Positions 1 through 7,598 are shown, counted from the first letter of the stretch. The stretch is 52,702 nucleotides of DNA from Oscillospiraceae bacterium (GCA_017506735.1 JAFVMW010000054.1:1-52702); one strand, 5' to 3'. The notes: generated by a model not told the origin, from the sequence alone. Numbers and translations are program-made.

Positions 1-471
1 TGCCACAACGTACTGGATATTGTCGATGTAGCCACTGGCGGTGGAATCCCGGTAAATGCAGATCTTGCTAACCGTAGCAGGGATACTATCCAAATTATCC
101 TTGTTGTTGGTACGCTCTACATCCGCTGTTGTAACGGTCACACGGATATAACCGTCATCAAGCTTTTCACATTCCACACCGGCATAATTCTGAACCTCAC
201 CGTTGGCATTAAACTCGAAGCCACCGTAGTAGGGGGTATCCGAGGGGCTTCTGAGCATTACATTGATCTCGCCATCGGTAGTCAGCTTATATTCAAAGCT
301 GATGGTGGCGTAGTTCCCTTCGGGAATCATATAGTTTGTCTTTTCGCCGGCATTATATACTTCGCCGCGAACCACAGGCTCCTCAGGAATTTCCGGTTCG
401 GCAGGCTCTTCGGGCTCGGAAGGCTTCTCAGGGGCTTCACCCTGCTTATAAAGCTGAAGGACATGACGAAG
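1..471 (-). CDS. Fragment of a secreted or surface protein: Pro/Glu-rich linker plus beta-rich domain (partial at both ends)
   Basis: The minus strand is open from about 471 to the window edge in a frame different from galE. It reads LRHVLQLYKQGE, then a repetitive Pro/Glu linker with PEKPSEPEEPAEPEIPEEP, then about 110 residues rich in alternating Tyr, Thr, Val and Asn (for example NYATISFEYKLTTDGEINV and YIRVTVTTADVERTN). Acidic Pro linkers of this type separate modules in extracellular enzymes and adhesins of Firmicutes, and the following part resembles a carbohydrate-binding-like beta-sandwich; that is inference from composition only. No start, stop, signal peptide or sorting signal is inside the window. 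The piece joins directly to galE codons, so it is probably not in its native context. Confidence 0.55.
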
Positions 472-950
472 AGAATCTGCTCGGTCATGTACTTGGTCCA
501 GCCGTAGGGATTGGTGCAGTTGCCGGTCTTGGAGGTCTCCCGGAGGGGCATCTCGTTGTCGCCGGAGTAGACGGTGGCAGAGGAGGAGAAGATGATCTTC
601 TTGCAGCCCACTTCCTCCATAACCTTGGTCAGAACCAGGGTGGAGTTCAGGTTGTTGTCATAGTAGCGCCAGGGCTGGGCCACGGACTCGCCAACGGCCT
701 TCAGACCGGCGAAGTGGATGACGCAGTCGATCTCGTTCTCAGCGAAGATCCTGCGCAGCAGAGCCTCGTCCCGGACGTCGCCTTCATAGAAGTGAAGGTC
801 CTTGCCGGTGAGTTCCCGGACACGGTCCAGGCTCTTGGGATTGGAATTGCACAGATTGTCAATGACGACCACGCCGCAGCCTTCGTTCAGAAGCTCGACG
901 CAGGTGTGGGAGCCGATATAGCCGGCGCCGCCGGTGACCAGAACATTCAT
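471..950 (-). CDS. galE: UDP-glucose 4-epimerase, N-terminal half only, ending at a chimeric junction
   Basis: The first 160 residues are clearly GalE: Rossmann NAD-binding motif TGGAGYIGSHT (residues 6-16), the HFAGLKAVGES segment, SSSATVYSG and the catalytic Tyr/Lys pair in NPYGWTKYMTEQIL. The enzyme interconverts UDP-glucose and UDP-galactose in the Leloir pathway. After residue 160 the homology stops and the frame runs into unrelated sequence until a stop at 327. The family is usually about 330-340 residues, so the substrate-binding C-terminal half is missing. The start at 950 has a good Shine-Dalgarno site (GGAGG) and a promoter at 999-1027. Either the gene is truly disrupted or, more likely, the contig is misjoined at 471-480. 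Confidence 0.85.
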
Positions 951-998
951 GGGAAGTACCTCCTGCTTTTACGGGAAAACCCGAATTTATCTATTTCT

Positions 999-1027
999 AT
1001 TTTATCCCAGAGAAAGGAAAAAAGCAA
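999..1027 (-). promoter_or_regulatory. Sigma-A promoter of galE
   Basis: On the minus strand there is a -35 TTGCTT (1022-1027), a 17 bp spacer and a -10 TAAAAT (999-1004), about 50 bp before the galE start. It is back to back with the asparaginase promoter. Confidence 0.6.
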
Positions 1028-1058
1028 TGGCGGCGGTGTGCAGGAACGAACATTTTTC

Positions 1059-1130
1059 TTGCTATTGCCACGCGGAACGGATATAATTGTGGTAAACAAA
1101 AAAGGTTGAATACGGAGCGCATTCCGTATT
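1059..1130 (+). promoter_or_regulatory. Sigma-A promoter and leader hairpin of the asparaginase gene
   Basis: The -35 TTGCTA (1059-1064) and -10 TATAAT (1082-1087) are 17 bp apart. The predicted transcript starts near 1094 and contains a perfect 8 bp stem, AATACGGA/TCCGTATT (1109-1116 and 1123-1130, loop GCGCAT), just before the ribosome-binding site at 1140-1147. The hairpin could stabilise or control the mRNA; no known riboswitch class is recognised. Confidence 0.6.
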
Positions 1131-1153
1131 GCGCAAGGACAGGGAGGTTTCCC

Positions 1154-2152
1154 ATGGAACAGAGCAAAAAACACATTCTGCTGCTGACCACCGGCGGCAC
1201 CATTGCCAGCCTGCCCGGGGGAGAGGGACTGGAGCCCCACCGCTCCGATGTGATGGAGCGGCAGATCAATCAGCTGGGCAGCTATTTTGATATTACGGTG
1301 GAGGATCTGATGTGCATCGACTCCTCCAATATGCGCCCGGCGGAGTGGCAGCAGATTGCCCAGCGGGTGTTTGAGGTAAGGCTTGACTATGACGGCATTG
1401 TGATTTCTCACGGCACGGATACTATGGCCTATACCGCCTCGGCCATGACCTGGATGCTGCCGGGCATTGACCGGCCGGTGGTGCTCACCGGTTCCCAACT
1501 GCCTCTGGCGGATGTGCTCAGCGACGGCCCGGACAATCTGCGCACCGCCTTTGCCATGGCTGCGGCAGGCTATCCGGGCGTGTATCTGGCCTTTGACCGG
1601 AAGGTGATGCTGGGCTGCCGGGCAGTAAAAGTCCGGGCAAACGGCTTCTCTGCCTTTGAGAGCGTGAACGCCAAGTATGCCGCCCAGGTCAGCAGCCTGG
1701 GTCTGGTCATCGACAGGAAGGCCCTGCCGCCCCAGATGGGCTTCCCCCAGCTGATGACCGGCATCTCCGGCGATGTGTTCCTGCTGAAGCTGACACCGGG
1801 TCTGGATCCGAAGATTTTTGATATGCTGGGGGATATGGGATACAGGGGCATCGTCATTGAGGCCTTCGGCCTGGGCGGCGTGAATGTGCTGAACGAGGGC
1901 CTTCACGGCATCCGCAAGGCACTGGACCGGGGCATCAGCGTGGTGGTGACCACCCAGTGCCTGTATGATTCCTCGGATCTGGGCGTGTACCAGGTGGGCA
2001 AGCGGCTCCTTGACCTGGGTGTGATTCAGGGCCGGGACATGACCTCCGAGGCCGCCATGACCAAGCTCATGTGGGCCCTGGGGCAGGGCATGAATCAGAA
2101 GCAGATCACCGCCCTGTTCCGCCGGAATCTGGCTGGAGAGATTACGGTTTGA
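1154..2152 (+). CDS. L-asparaginase
   Basis: This encodes a 332-residue asparaginase, which hydrolyses L-asparagine to aspartate and ammonia. Both family signatures are present: LLLTTGGTIAS near the N-terminus, carrying the nucleophilic Thr, and SHGTDTMAYTA near residue 95, carrying the second catalytic Thr-Asp pair. There is no signal peptide, so it should be cytosolic. The ATG at 1154 is chosen because AGGGAGG (1141-1147) sits at ideal distance; an upstream in-frame start at 1106 has no ribosome-binding site. The gene is followed 39 bp later by the pyrophosphatase gene on the same strand, with no terminator between them, so the two are probably cotranscribed from the promoter at 1059-1087. 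Confidence 0.92.
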   Translation: MEQSKKHILLLTTGGTIASLPGGEGLEPHRSDVMERQINQLGSYFDITVEDLMCIDSSNMRPAEWQQIAQRVFEVRLDYDGIVISHGTDTMAYTASAMTWMLPGIDRPVVLTGSQLPLADVLSDGPDNLRTAFAMAAAGYPGVYLAFDRKVMLGCRAVKVRANGFSAFESVNAKYAAQVSSLGLVIDRKALPPQMGFPQLMTGISGDVFLLKLTPGLDPKIFDMLGDMGYRGIVIEAFGLGGVNVLNEGLHGIRKALDRGISVVVTTQCLYDSSDLGVYQVGKRLLDLGVIQGRDMTSEAAMTKLMWALGQGMNQKQITALFRRNLAGEITV

Positions 2153-2191
2153 TATTCGCAATGACAGCGATTTTTGGAAGGGAGGCGCATT

Positions 2192-3805
2192 ATGGAACCC
2201 ATTTATGTAACGGGTCACCGGAATCCGGACACGGATTCCATTGTGGCGGCGCTGAGCTACACGGCTCTGCGCAATGCCATCGGCGAAAGGGAATATGAGG
2301 CCGCCTGTCTGGGCCACATCCCGGACGATACCATGCGTGTGCTGAACCGGTTCGGGTTTCAGCCGCCCAAGCGGATTTATGATGTTTACACCCAGATCAA
2401 GGATCTGGAATACGATACACCGCCGGTGCTGTCTGCCGGTGTGACGGTGGGCCGTGCCTGGACGGTGCTGCAGGGACAGAAAAATGTGTCCAGCCTGCCG
2501 GTGGCCAATGAGGACGGCACCCTCTACGGAATGCTGAGCTGGGACGATATGGCCTCCTACCACATGGGGCTGGTGTCCAGCGCCTATTTACGGCCGGTGC
2601 CGGTGTTCAACCTGCTGTCGGTGCTGGAGGGCAGGCTTCTGAACGATGTGGGCAGCGGCAGCGATATGATCTCCGGCGAAGTGACCATTGCCCTGCCCCA
2701 GAGCAGGGAGAATCTGATGTTCCGCAAGGCGGATTCCATCGTGCTCTGCGGCGACCAGCCGGATATGATCCGCCGGGCCCTGGAGCTGGGGGTCAACTGT
2801 CTGATCATCTGCCAGGCGGAGGTGGGGCAGGAGCTGCTGGAGGCGGACTGCCGGACCAGCATTATTGTGACGCCCTATGATGCCTACCGGGCCCTGCGGC
2901 TGATCTTCCAGTCCGCGCCGGTGGGACGGGTGTGCCGGAGCAAGCATCTGACCGCCTTTCATCTGGAGGACCGGGTTGACGATGTCCGGGATGTGGTGCT
3001 GAAAAAGCAGGAGCACTGCTACCCGATCCTGGACAGCCGGGAGCAGGTGGTGGGCATTCTGACCCGGCAGCATTTGCTGCGTCCCCGGAGAAAACGGGTG
3101 GTGCTGGTGGATCACAACGAGGCGGCCCAGTCCGTGCCGGGGCTGGAGGAGGCGGAGATCCTGGAGATCATCGACCACCACCGGCTGGCGGATATCCAGA
3201 CCACCAATCCCATTTACGTCCGCAACGAGCCTGTGGGCTCCACCAATACCATCATTGCCGGAATGTTCCAGGAGCGGGGCCTGATGCCCTCGGAGCGGAT
3301 GGCAGGCCTGATGGCCGCGGCCATCGTGTCCGACACCGTGATGTTCAAATCCCCCACCTGCACCGACCGGGACAAAAAGATGGCCGAGCGGATGGCCCGG
3401 GTGGCCGGGGTATCCCTGGAGGAGCTGGGCCGGGAGATTTTCTCCACCGCCCCTCTGGGCAAGGACCCCAGGGAAATGCTCCTGTCCGATTACAAGGAAT
3501 TCCACATCGCAGGCTACAACCTGGCGGTGGCCCAGATCACCTGCGTGGACAGCAAGGGCCTGCTGGAGCGGAAGGCGGAATTCCTGGCGGAGATGGAAGC
3601 CATTGCCCGGAACCGGAATTTTGCCATGGTGCTGCTGATGATCACCGATGTGCTGATGGAGGGCACCCACCTGTTGTATGTGGGCGACGACGATGTGATC
3701 CGTCAGGCCTTCAGCGTCACCCCGAAGGACAATTACGCGTTCCTCAGCCGGATCATGAGCCGGAAAAAGCAGATCATTCCCAGTCTGTCCGCGCTGTGGG
3801 GTTAA
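2192..3805 (+). CDS. ppaC: Manganese-dependent inorganic pyrophosphatase with CBS and DRTGG regulatory insert
   Basis: The 537-residue protein is a family II (DHH) pyrophosphatase. The catalytic motifs are split: GHRNPDTDS at residues 8-16, then VVLVDHNE and EIIDHHRL around residues 310-335, then DTVMFKSPTCTDRD, and a DHHA2-type C-terminus. Between the first and second motif sits an insert of about 230 residues that reads as CBS (about 72-130), DRTGG-like (about 150-250) and CBS (about 255-305). In characterised clostridial enzymes of this layout, adenine nucleotides bound to the CBS pair inhibit or activate the enzyme; that is family knowledge. The start at 2192 follows GGGAGG. It likely pulls biosynthetic reactions by removing PPi. 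A bidirectional terminator follows at 3814-3842. Confidence 0.93.
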   Translation: MEPIYVTGHRNPDTDSIVAALSYTALRNAIGEREYEAACLGHIPDDTMRVLNRFGFQPPKRIYDVYTQIKDLEYDTPPVLSAGVTVGRAWTVLQGQKNVSSLPVANEDGTLYGMLSWDDMASYHMGLVSSAYLRPVPVFNLLSVLEGRLLNDVGSGSDMISGEVTIALPQSRENLMFRKADSIVLCGDQPDMIRRALELGVNCLIICQAEVGQELLEADCRTSIIVTPYDAYRALRLIFQSAPVGRVCRSKHLTAFHLEDRVDDVRDVVLKKQEHCYPILDSREQVVGILTRQHLLRPRRKRVVLVDHNEAAQSVPGLEEAEILEIIDHHRLADIQTTNPIYVRNEPVGSTNTIIAGMFQERGLMPSERMAGLMAAAIVSDTVMFKSPTCTDRDKKMAERMARVAGVSLEELGREIFSTAPLGKDPREMLLSDYKEFHIAGYNLAVAQITCVDSKGLLERKAEFLAEMEAIARNRNFAMVLLMITDVLMEGTHLLYVGDDDVIRQAFSVTPKDNYAFLSRIMSRKKQIIPSLSALWG

Positions 3806-3813
3806 TCAAATGC

Positions 3814-3842
3814 AAGGCGTGCCGTATCCTGCGGCACGCCTT
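3814..3842. terminator. Bidirectional terminator hairpin
   Basis: A perfect 11 bp stem, AAGGCGTGCCG (3814-3824) with CGGCACGCCTT (3832-3842), separates the plus-strand pyrophosphatase gene from the convergent small minus-strand gene that ends at 3863. Confidence 0.75.
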
Positions 3843-3862
3843 CAAATTGGGGTTTACCGGGG

Positions 3863-4030
3863 TCACATCATGTGTTCCTCGGCGCAGTTGTCCAGGACCC
3901 GGAAGCCCATTTCGCCGGGGGCTGGGGCGGCGAATTTCTTGATGCTTTCAGAGTCGAAAAGCGGACACAGCCGGGCTTCCGGGTCCAGGCGGAGATCCAT
4001 GACCTGATCCGGGGATTTCTTTTGCTTCAT
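3863..4030 (-). CDS. Small unrecognised protein, 55 residues
   Basis: A short minus-strand gene with a very good translation start: GAGGTGA lies 6-7 nt before the ATG at 4030. The product starts MKQKKSPDQVMDLRLDPEAR and ends VLDNCAEEHMM. It is charged, has two Cys (residues 22 and 49), one Pro/Ala stretch (AAPAPGE, residues 34-40) and no membrane segment or signal peptide. Its codons match those of its neighbours, and a perfect hairpin terminator follows 20 bp after the stop. These signs support a real gene, but I do not recognise the family. It is transcribed away from the esterase operon at 4259 and may share its upstream control region. Confidence 0.6.
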   Translation of the reverse strand: MKQKKSPDQVMDLRLDPEARLCPLFDSESIKKFAAPAPGEMGFRVLDNCAEEHMM

Positions 4031-4185
4031 AATAGTCACCTCACGGACAGTATGCCCGGGAGCATGGGATTCCAGCCGGGACGGAAAGTATTGGCGTTGA
4101 TTACAAGAAACGGCAGTATTTCACCGGGAAAATTGCGAAATATACAAAATCTAACCGGTTGCACCCATTATTTCCCCGGCAGTGA

Positions 4186-4214
4186 TTGACAATATGCCAA
4201 ATTCAATTTATACT
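4186..4214 (+). promoter_or_regulatory. Near-consensus sigma-A promoter of the hydrolase/ATP-grasp operon
   Basis: TTGACA (4186-4191), a 17 bp spacer and TATACT (4209-4214) give a very strong promoter 45 bp before the first gene of the operon (4259), with GGAAGGAAG at 4241-4249 as its ribosome-binding site. Confidence 0.8.
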
Positions 4215-4258
4215 TACAAAATAAGACACTGTATGACCACGGAAGGAAGTTTTCCCAA

Positions 4259-5011
4259 ATGATGATCAAATGGGATGTGACCATCCCCGAACTCACCGGC
4301 GATGCCCCCAGACGGGCTTACGTGTATCTGCCGGATTACTACAACGATGATCCCCAGCGGCGTTTTCCCGTGATGTATATGTTCGACGGACACAACGTGT
4401 TTTTCGACGAGGACGCAACCTTTGGAAAAAGCTGGGGTATGTATAATTTCATGACCTGGACCCGGAAGCCTCTGATCATTGTGGCGGTGGAGTGCAACAC
4501 CCAGGGCCAGCGGTTCAGCGAGTACGCACCCATGACCTATGACAACAGAGAGCACGGTCATGTGAAGGGCAGAGGCAGAGTCTATATGGACTGGCTGGTC
4601 AGGACGCTGAAGCCCTACATTGACGCCAATTACCGGACCTTGCCGGACCGGGACAATACCCTGATCGCAGGCTCCTCCATGGGCGGTCTGATGGCCCTGT
4701 ACGGCGTGTGCTGCTACAACAAGGTGTTCCGCCGGGGTGCCTGTCTGTCCCCCAGCCTGTGGGTGGACCCCATCAAGATCTACAATCTGATCGCCCGGGC
4801 CAATATCAAAAATGATACCACCATTTATATGGACTACGGCTCCCGGGAGATGACCAACCACGAGGGAAGCCCCGACGCGCTGATCTCCATGACCCATCTG
4901 CTGCTGAAAAAGCGGGTGAACCTGACCTTCCGCATCGTGCCCGGCGGCACCCATTCCGAGGCGAGTTGGGAGCAGTCCATCCCTGTGTTCATGGACTGCC
5001 TGGGTCTGTAA
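4259..5011 (+). CDS. Esterase-family alpha/beta hydrolase (Esterase D / PF00756-like)
   Basis: The 250-residue protein has the putative-esterase fold: an N-terminal strand region with YVYLPDYYND and the block FPVMYMFDGHNVF, nucleophile elbow GSSMGG (Ser140), a likely acid at Asp192 (MDYGSRE) and a catalytic His at 232 in GGTHSEASW. Members of this family cleave acyl, formyl-glutathione, feruloyl or siderophore esters; the substrate here cannot be told from sequence. There is no signal peptide, so it should be cytosolic. It is first in a three-gene operon with another hydrolase (5099) and an ATP-grasp enzyme (5929), driven by the promoter at 4186-4214. Start choice between 4259 and 4262 is open. 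Confidence 0.85.
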   Translation: MMIKWDVTIPELTGDAPRRAYVYLPDYYNDDPQRRFPVMYMFDGHNVFFDEDATFGKSWGMYNFMTWTRKPLIIVAVECNTQGQRFSEYAPMTYDNREHGHVKGRGRVYMDWLVRTLKPYIDANYRTLPDRDNTLIAGSSMGGLMALYGVCCYNKVFRRGACLSPSLWVDPIKIYNLIARANIKNDTTIYMDYGSREMTNHEGSPDALISMTHLLLKKRVNLTFRIVPGGTHSEASWEQSIPVFMDCLGL

Positions 5012-5059
5012 CAGCTGCCCCGGGAGGGCAGAAATAAAAATAATGAAAAATGATTGAAA

Positions 5060-5074
5060 TTCATGATTCATGAA
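5060..5074. repeat. Odd-centred palindrome between the two hydrolase genes
   Basis: TTCATGA-T-TCATGAA is a perfect 7+1+7 inverted repeat in the AT-rich 87 bp gap between the two hydrolase genes. It may be an operator or an mRNA hairpin; no function is assigned. Confidence 0.4.
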
Positions 5075-5098
5075 ATAAACAAATGGAGCGATAAAGAG

Positions 5099-5839
5099 AT
5101 GAAAATTGAGTACCACAAGCATTACAGCGGACATCTGGGCCGGGACATGGAATTCAAGGTCTATGGCCACGGCGGCAAGCCCGTCTTGTTCATCCCCTGC
5201 CAGGCAGGCCGGTTCTGGGACTTTGAGAGCTTCAAGATGGTGGACTACTGGGCAAAGTGGATTGAAGAAGGCAAGTGCATGGTCTTCTCCATTGACACCA
5301 TCGACAACGAGGCCTGGGCTGCCAAGGGCGGCGACGGCCGCAAGCGCATCGAGCAGCACGAGAAGTGGTTCAACTATGTGACCACCGAGATGGTTCCCAC
5401 CATCCATCATCTGAGCGGCAGACAGGACATTATGACCTTTGGCGCTTCCATGGGTGCAATGCACGCTGCAAACCTGTACTACCGCCGTCCCGATCTGTTC
5501 AGCGGCGGCTGTCTGGCCATCTCCGGTCTGTATGACCACAAGGAGTTCTTCGGCGACTACTGCGACAACCTGGTTTACGACAACTGCCCCTGCCTGTATC
5601 TGGCCAATATGCCCGACGACCACTACTACAAGAGTATGTACAACAGCCAGAAGAGCCTGATCCTCTGCGGTCAGGGCGCATGGGAGGAGCCGCTGCTGGA
5701 GTCCACCCGCTGGCTGGACACCGTGTGCTGCCAGAAGGGCATCAACACCCGGTTTGAGTACTGGGGCTACGATGTGAACCACGACTGGCCCTGGTGGTAC
5801 CGGATGGTGGAGGTCTACGTCCCCTGGTTCCTTAATTGA
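5099..5839 (+). CDS. Second alpha/beta hydrolase of the operon (esterase-like)
   Basis: A 246-residue esterase-like hydrolase of the same broad superfamily as its neighbour but only distantly similar. It has a conserved block KPVLFIPCQAGRFWDF near residues 27-42, nucleophile elbow GASMGA with Ser117, and a C-terminal His228 in VNHDWPWW. No signal peptide or membrane segment is seen. The start ATG at 5099 is preceded by GGAG; an upstream TTG at 5054 is less likely. Proteins of this kind are often annotated as esterase or polyhydroxyalkanoate-depolymerase-like without a known substrate. Adjacency to another esterase and an ATP-grasp ligase suggests joint handling of one ester- or amide-linked metabolite; this is inference. 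Confidence 0.8.
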   Translation: MKIEYHKHYSGHLGRDMEFKVYGHGGKPVLFIPCQAGRFWDFESFKMVDYWAKWIEEGKCMVFSIDTIDNEAWAAKGGDGRKRIEQHEKWFNYVTTEMVPTIHHLSGRQDIMTFGASMGAMHAANLYYRRPDLFSGGCLAISGLYDHKEFFGDYCDNLVYDNCPCLYLANMPDDHYYKSMYNSQKSLILCGQGAWEEPLLESTRWLDTVCCQKGINTRFEYWGYDVNHDWPWWYRMVEVYVPWFLN

Positions 5840-5840
5840 G

Positions 5841-5870
5841 TTGACAGTTGAAAGTTAACGGTTCAAATCA
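5841..5870. repeat. Short direct repeats of a GTTGA(A/C)AGTT type
   Basis: The gap between the second hydrolase and the ATP-grasp gene begins with GTTGACAGTTGAAAGTTAAC, a small tandem direct repeat. Simple repeats of this kind are scattered between genes in related genomes (from memory). No function is proposed. Confidence 0.35.
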
Positions 5871-5928
5871 ATTTGCAATATAAAACCCCGATTTATCTAT
5901 AGAAAAAATTAGAAAGGAGCAAAAGAGC

Positions 5929-7125
5929 ATGAAAAACTTTATTTTCATCTCCCCCAATTTTCCGCTGACCTACTGGCGGTTCTGCAAGGAACTGAAGAAC
6001 AACGGTCTGCGGGTTCTGGGCATCGGCGACTGTCCCTATGACGAGCTGACCCAGGAGCAGAAGGATTCCATGCACGAATACTACAAGGTCTCCAGCCTGG
6101 AGAACTATGACGAAGTATTCCGCGCTGTGGCATTCTTCTCTTTCAAGTACGGCAAGATCGACTGGCTGGAATCCAACAACGAGTACTGGCTGGAGCGTGA
6201 TGCCAAGCTGCGTACCGAGTTCCACATCACCTCCGGCTTCCAGGAGGAGGACATGATTCGTACCCGTTACAAGTCCGGCATGAAGGCCTACTACGCCAAG
6301 GCCGGCATCCCCACCGCCCGTTACCATCTGGTGAAGGACCGCCAGAGCGCCCTGGACTTTGCCCATCTGGTCGGCTACCCCGTGGTTGTCAAGCCCGACA
6401 ACGGCGTGGGCGCAAATGCCACCTACAAGCTGAAGTCCGACGAGGATATGGACTTCTTCTTCGCCACCAAGGACAACTCCATCGGCTTCATCATGGAGGA
6501 GTTCGTCAACGGTGAAGTTCGTACCTACGATGCCATCATCAACTCCAAGGGCGAGCCCGTGTTTGAGAGCGGCAACGTTACCTGTGACTCCCTGATGGAC
6601 GTGGTCAACGAGGCCAGAGATTCCATCTTCTACATCGTCAAGGAGCTGCCCGAGCACATGAAGGAGCTGGGCCGCAAGACCGTCAAGGCATTCAACGTCA
6701 AGAGCCGTTTCGTCCACTTCGAGTACTTCGTTCTGAAGGCTGACCAGGAAGGCCTGGGCAAGAAGGGCGACATCTTCGGCCTGGAGGTCAACATGAGACC
6801 CCCCGGAGGCTACGCTCCCGAGCTGGCCAATTTCGCCAACTCTGTGGATGTGTACAAGATCTGGGCGGACATGATCGCCTATGACTCCACCCTGGTGCCC
6901 ATGAACGGCCCCCACTACTTCTGCGGTTTCGTGGGCCGCCGTGACGCCAAGAACTACAAGATGAGCCATGATGACATCATGCGTGAGTTCGGCCACAAGA
7001 TGAAGCTGGCTGCCCGTACTCCCGTGGCTCTGGCCGGCGCTATGGCTGACATGATGTACGTTGCCAACTACGACACCGAGGAAGAGATGTACGACGCCTT
7101 CCGCCGGATGTGCGAAACCTGGTAA
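5929..7125 (+). CDS. ATP-grasp domain ligase of unknown substrate
   Basis: The 398-residue protein has a pre-ATP-grasp N-terminal domain (residues 1-110) and an ATP-grasp fold. Visible ATP-site elements are the beta-strand Lys155 in PVVVKPDNGVGA, the hinge MEEFVNGE near residue 190, and the metal/substrate segment LEVNMRPPGGY (285-295). ATP-grasp enzymes activate a carboxylate as acyl phosphate and join it to an amine, thiol or hydroxyl. A strong AGAAAGGAG site precedes the start. Its codon choice (mostly AAG, AAC, CGT, CTG) resembles that of aspS and suggests high expression. It is the last gene of the operon with two hydrolases and is followed by a strong terminator. Substrate and product are unknown. 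Confidence 0.85.
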   Translation: MKNFIFISPNFPLTYWRFCKELKNNGLRVLGIGDCPYDELTQEQKDSMHEYYKVSSLENYDEVFRAVAFFSFKYGKIDWLESNNEYWLERDAKLRTEFHITSGFQEEDMIRTRYKSGMKAYYAKAGIPTARYHLVKDRQSALDFAHLVGYPVVVKPDNGVGANATYKLKSDEDMDFFFATKDNSIGFIMEEFVNGEVRTYDAIINSKGEPVFESGNVTCDSLMDVVNEARDSIFYIVKELPEHMKELGRKTVKAFNVKSRFVHFEYFVLKADQEGLGKKGDIFGLEVNMRPPGGYAPELANFANSVDVYKIWADMIAYDSTLVPMNGPHYFCGFVGRRDAKNYKMSHDDIMREFGHKMKLAARTPVALAGAMADMMYVANYDTEEEMYDAFRRMCETW

Positions 7126-7143
7126 TGTTTTCGGAATAAGCTG

Positions 7144-7178
7144 AGGGCCGCCCCAAACCGGGGCGGCCCTGATTTTTG
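7144..7178 (+). terminator. Rho-independent terminator of the ATP-grasp operon
   Basis: An 11 bp perfect stem AGGGCCGCCCC/GGGGCGGCCCT (7144-7154 and 7160-7170, loop AAACC) is followed by GATTTTTG. Confidence 0.85.
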
Positions 7179-7188
7179 ATCAAAAAGA

Positions 7189-7211
7189 AGGACGCCCTGG
7201 AAAGGCGTCCT
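7189..7211 (-). terminator. Terminator of the tRNA-Gly gene
   Basis: The inverted repeat AGGACGCC/GGCGTCCT (7189-7196 and 7204-7211) is read on the minus strand directly after the tRNA and is followed there by TTCTTTTTG. Confidence 0.75.
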
Positions 7212-7220
7212 GTTTTCTGG

Positions 7221-7291
7221 AGCGGGTAATGGGAATCGAACCCACCTCTCAAGCTTGGGAAGCTCGCATTCTACCGATGAACTATACCCGC
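7221..7291 (-). tRNA. tRNA-Gly, anticodon CCC
   Basis: The minus strand folds into a full cloverleaf. Acceptor stem GCGGGTA pairs with TACCCGC with T as discriminator. The anticodon arm is CGAGC-TTCCCAA-GCTTG, placing CCC at positions 34-36. The T arm is GTGGG-TTCGATT-CCCAT. CCA is not encoded. The tRNA reads GGG glycine codons. It has its own promoter (7305-7333) and terminator (7189-7211), so it is a single-gene transcription unit. Confidence 0.93.
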
Positions 7292-7576
7292 ATCGACAGA
7301 AAGCATTATAGCACAGTCCGCTGGTAAATGCAAGAAAAATCCTTCGTTAGATTGCGACGGAATCCTACAGGCAGAAAGCGGCTGTTCCGGAGATCCTCCG
7401 ATATCCGGAGGGGCAGGACGCTGGAGAAAATGTGGACAGGCAGGCGCGTCTGATCTGCGGTGTTTTGTTTTGTCGTACAGACAATGACCACATCCGGTTT
7501 TGGAAAATGTTCCGCTGTGCCATGGAATATAGTGATGGACGAAATAAAGGCATTGCTTGCAGCTTGGTTTCTCCAT
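7271..7576 (-). CDS. Small Cys-rich protein, probable metal-binding, tail possibly frameshifted
   Basis: The minus-strand ATG at 7576 follows GGGGGTGAT and gives MEKPSCKQCLYFVHHYIP followed by GCGHCLYDKTKHRRSDAPACPHF. Five Cys and nearby His (C6, C9, C29, C32, C47) form a zinc-ribbon-like pattern. I recall similar short proteins (CxxC...CGHC...ACxHF) in Clostridia, with no known function. The normal family tail after ACPHF is not seen in this frame. The open frame runs on and overlaps the tRNA by 21 nt, whereas a -1/+1 shifted frame gives a more protein-like tail (ISEDLRNSRFLPVGFRRNL) that stops at 7306. So the end is uncertain and the gene may be decaying. It is divergent from the HTH gene at 7682. 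Confidence 0.5.
   Translation of the reverse strand: MEKPSCKQCLYFVHHYIPWHSGTFSKTGCGHCLYDKTKHRRSDAPACPHFLQRPAPPDIGGSPEQPLSACRIPSQSNEGFFLHLPADCAIMLSVDAGIVHR
7305..7333 (-). promoter_or_regulatory. Promoter of tRNA-Gly
   Basis: Minus-strand -35 TTGCAT (7328-7333), 17 bp spacer and extended -10 TGCTATAAT (core at 7305-7310) end 14 bp before the tRNA 5-prime end. The site lies inside the 3-prime part of the Cys-rich reading frame. Confidence 0.75.
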
Positions 7577-7598
7577 ATCATCACCCCCTAATGGGGCT

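Noticed and set aside
947-2563. Minus-strand frame opposite asparaginase and the start of the pyrophosphatase gene
   Set aside because: Composition (His, Gln, Gly) and coverage of two real plus-strand genes mark it as a shadow.
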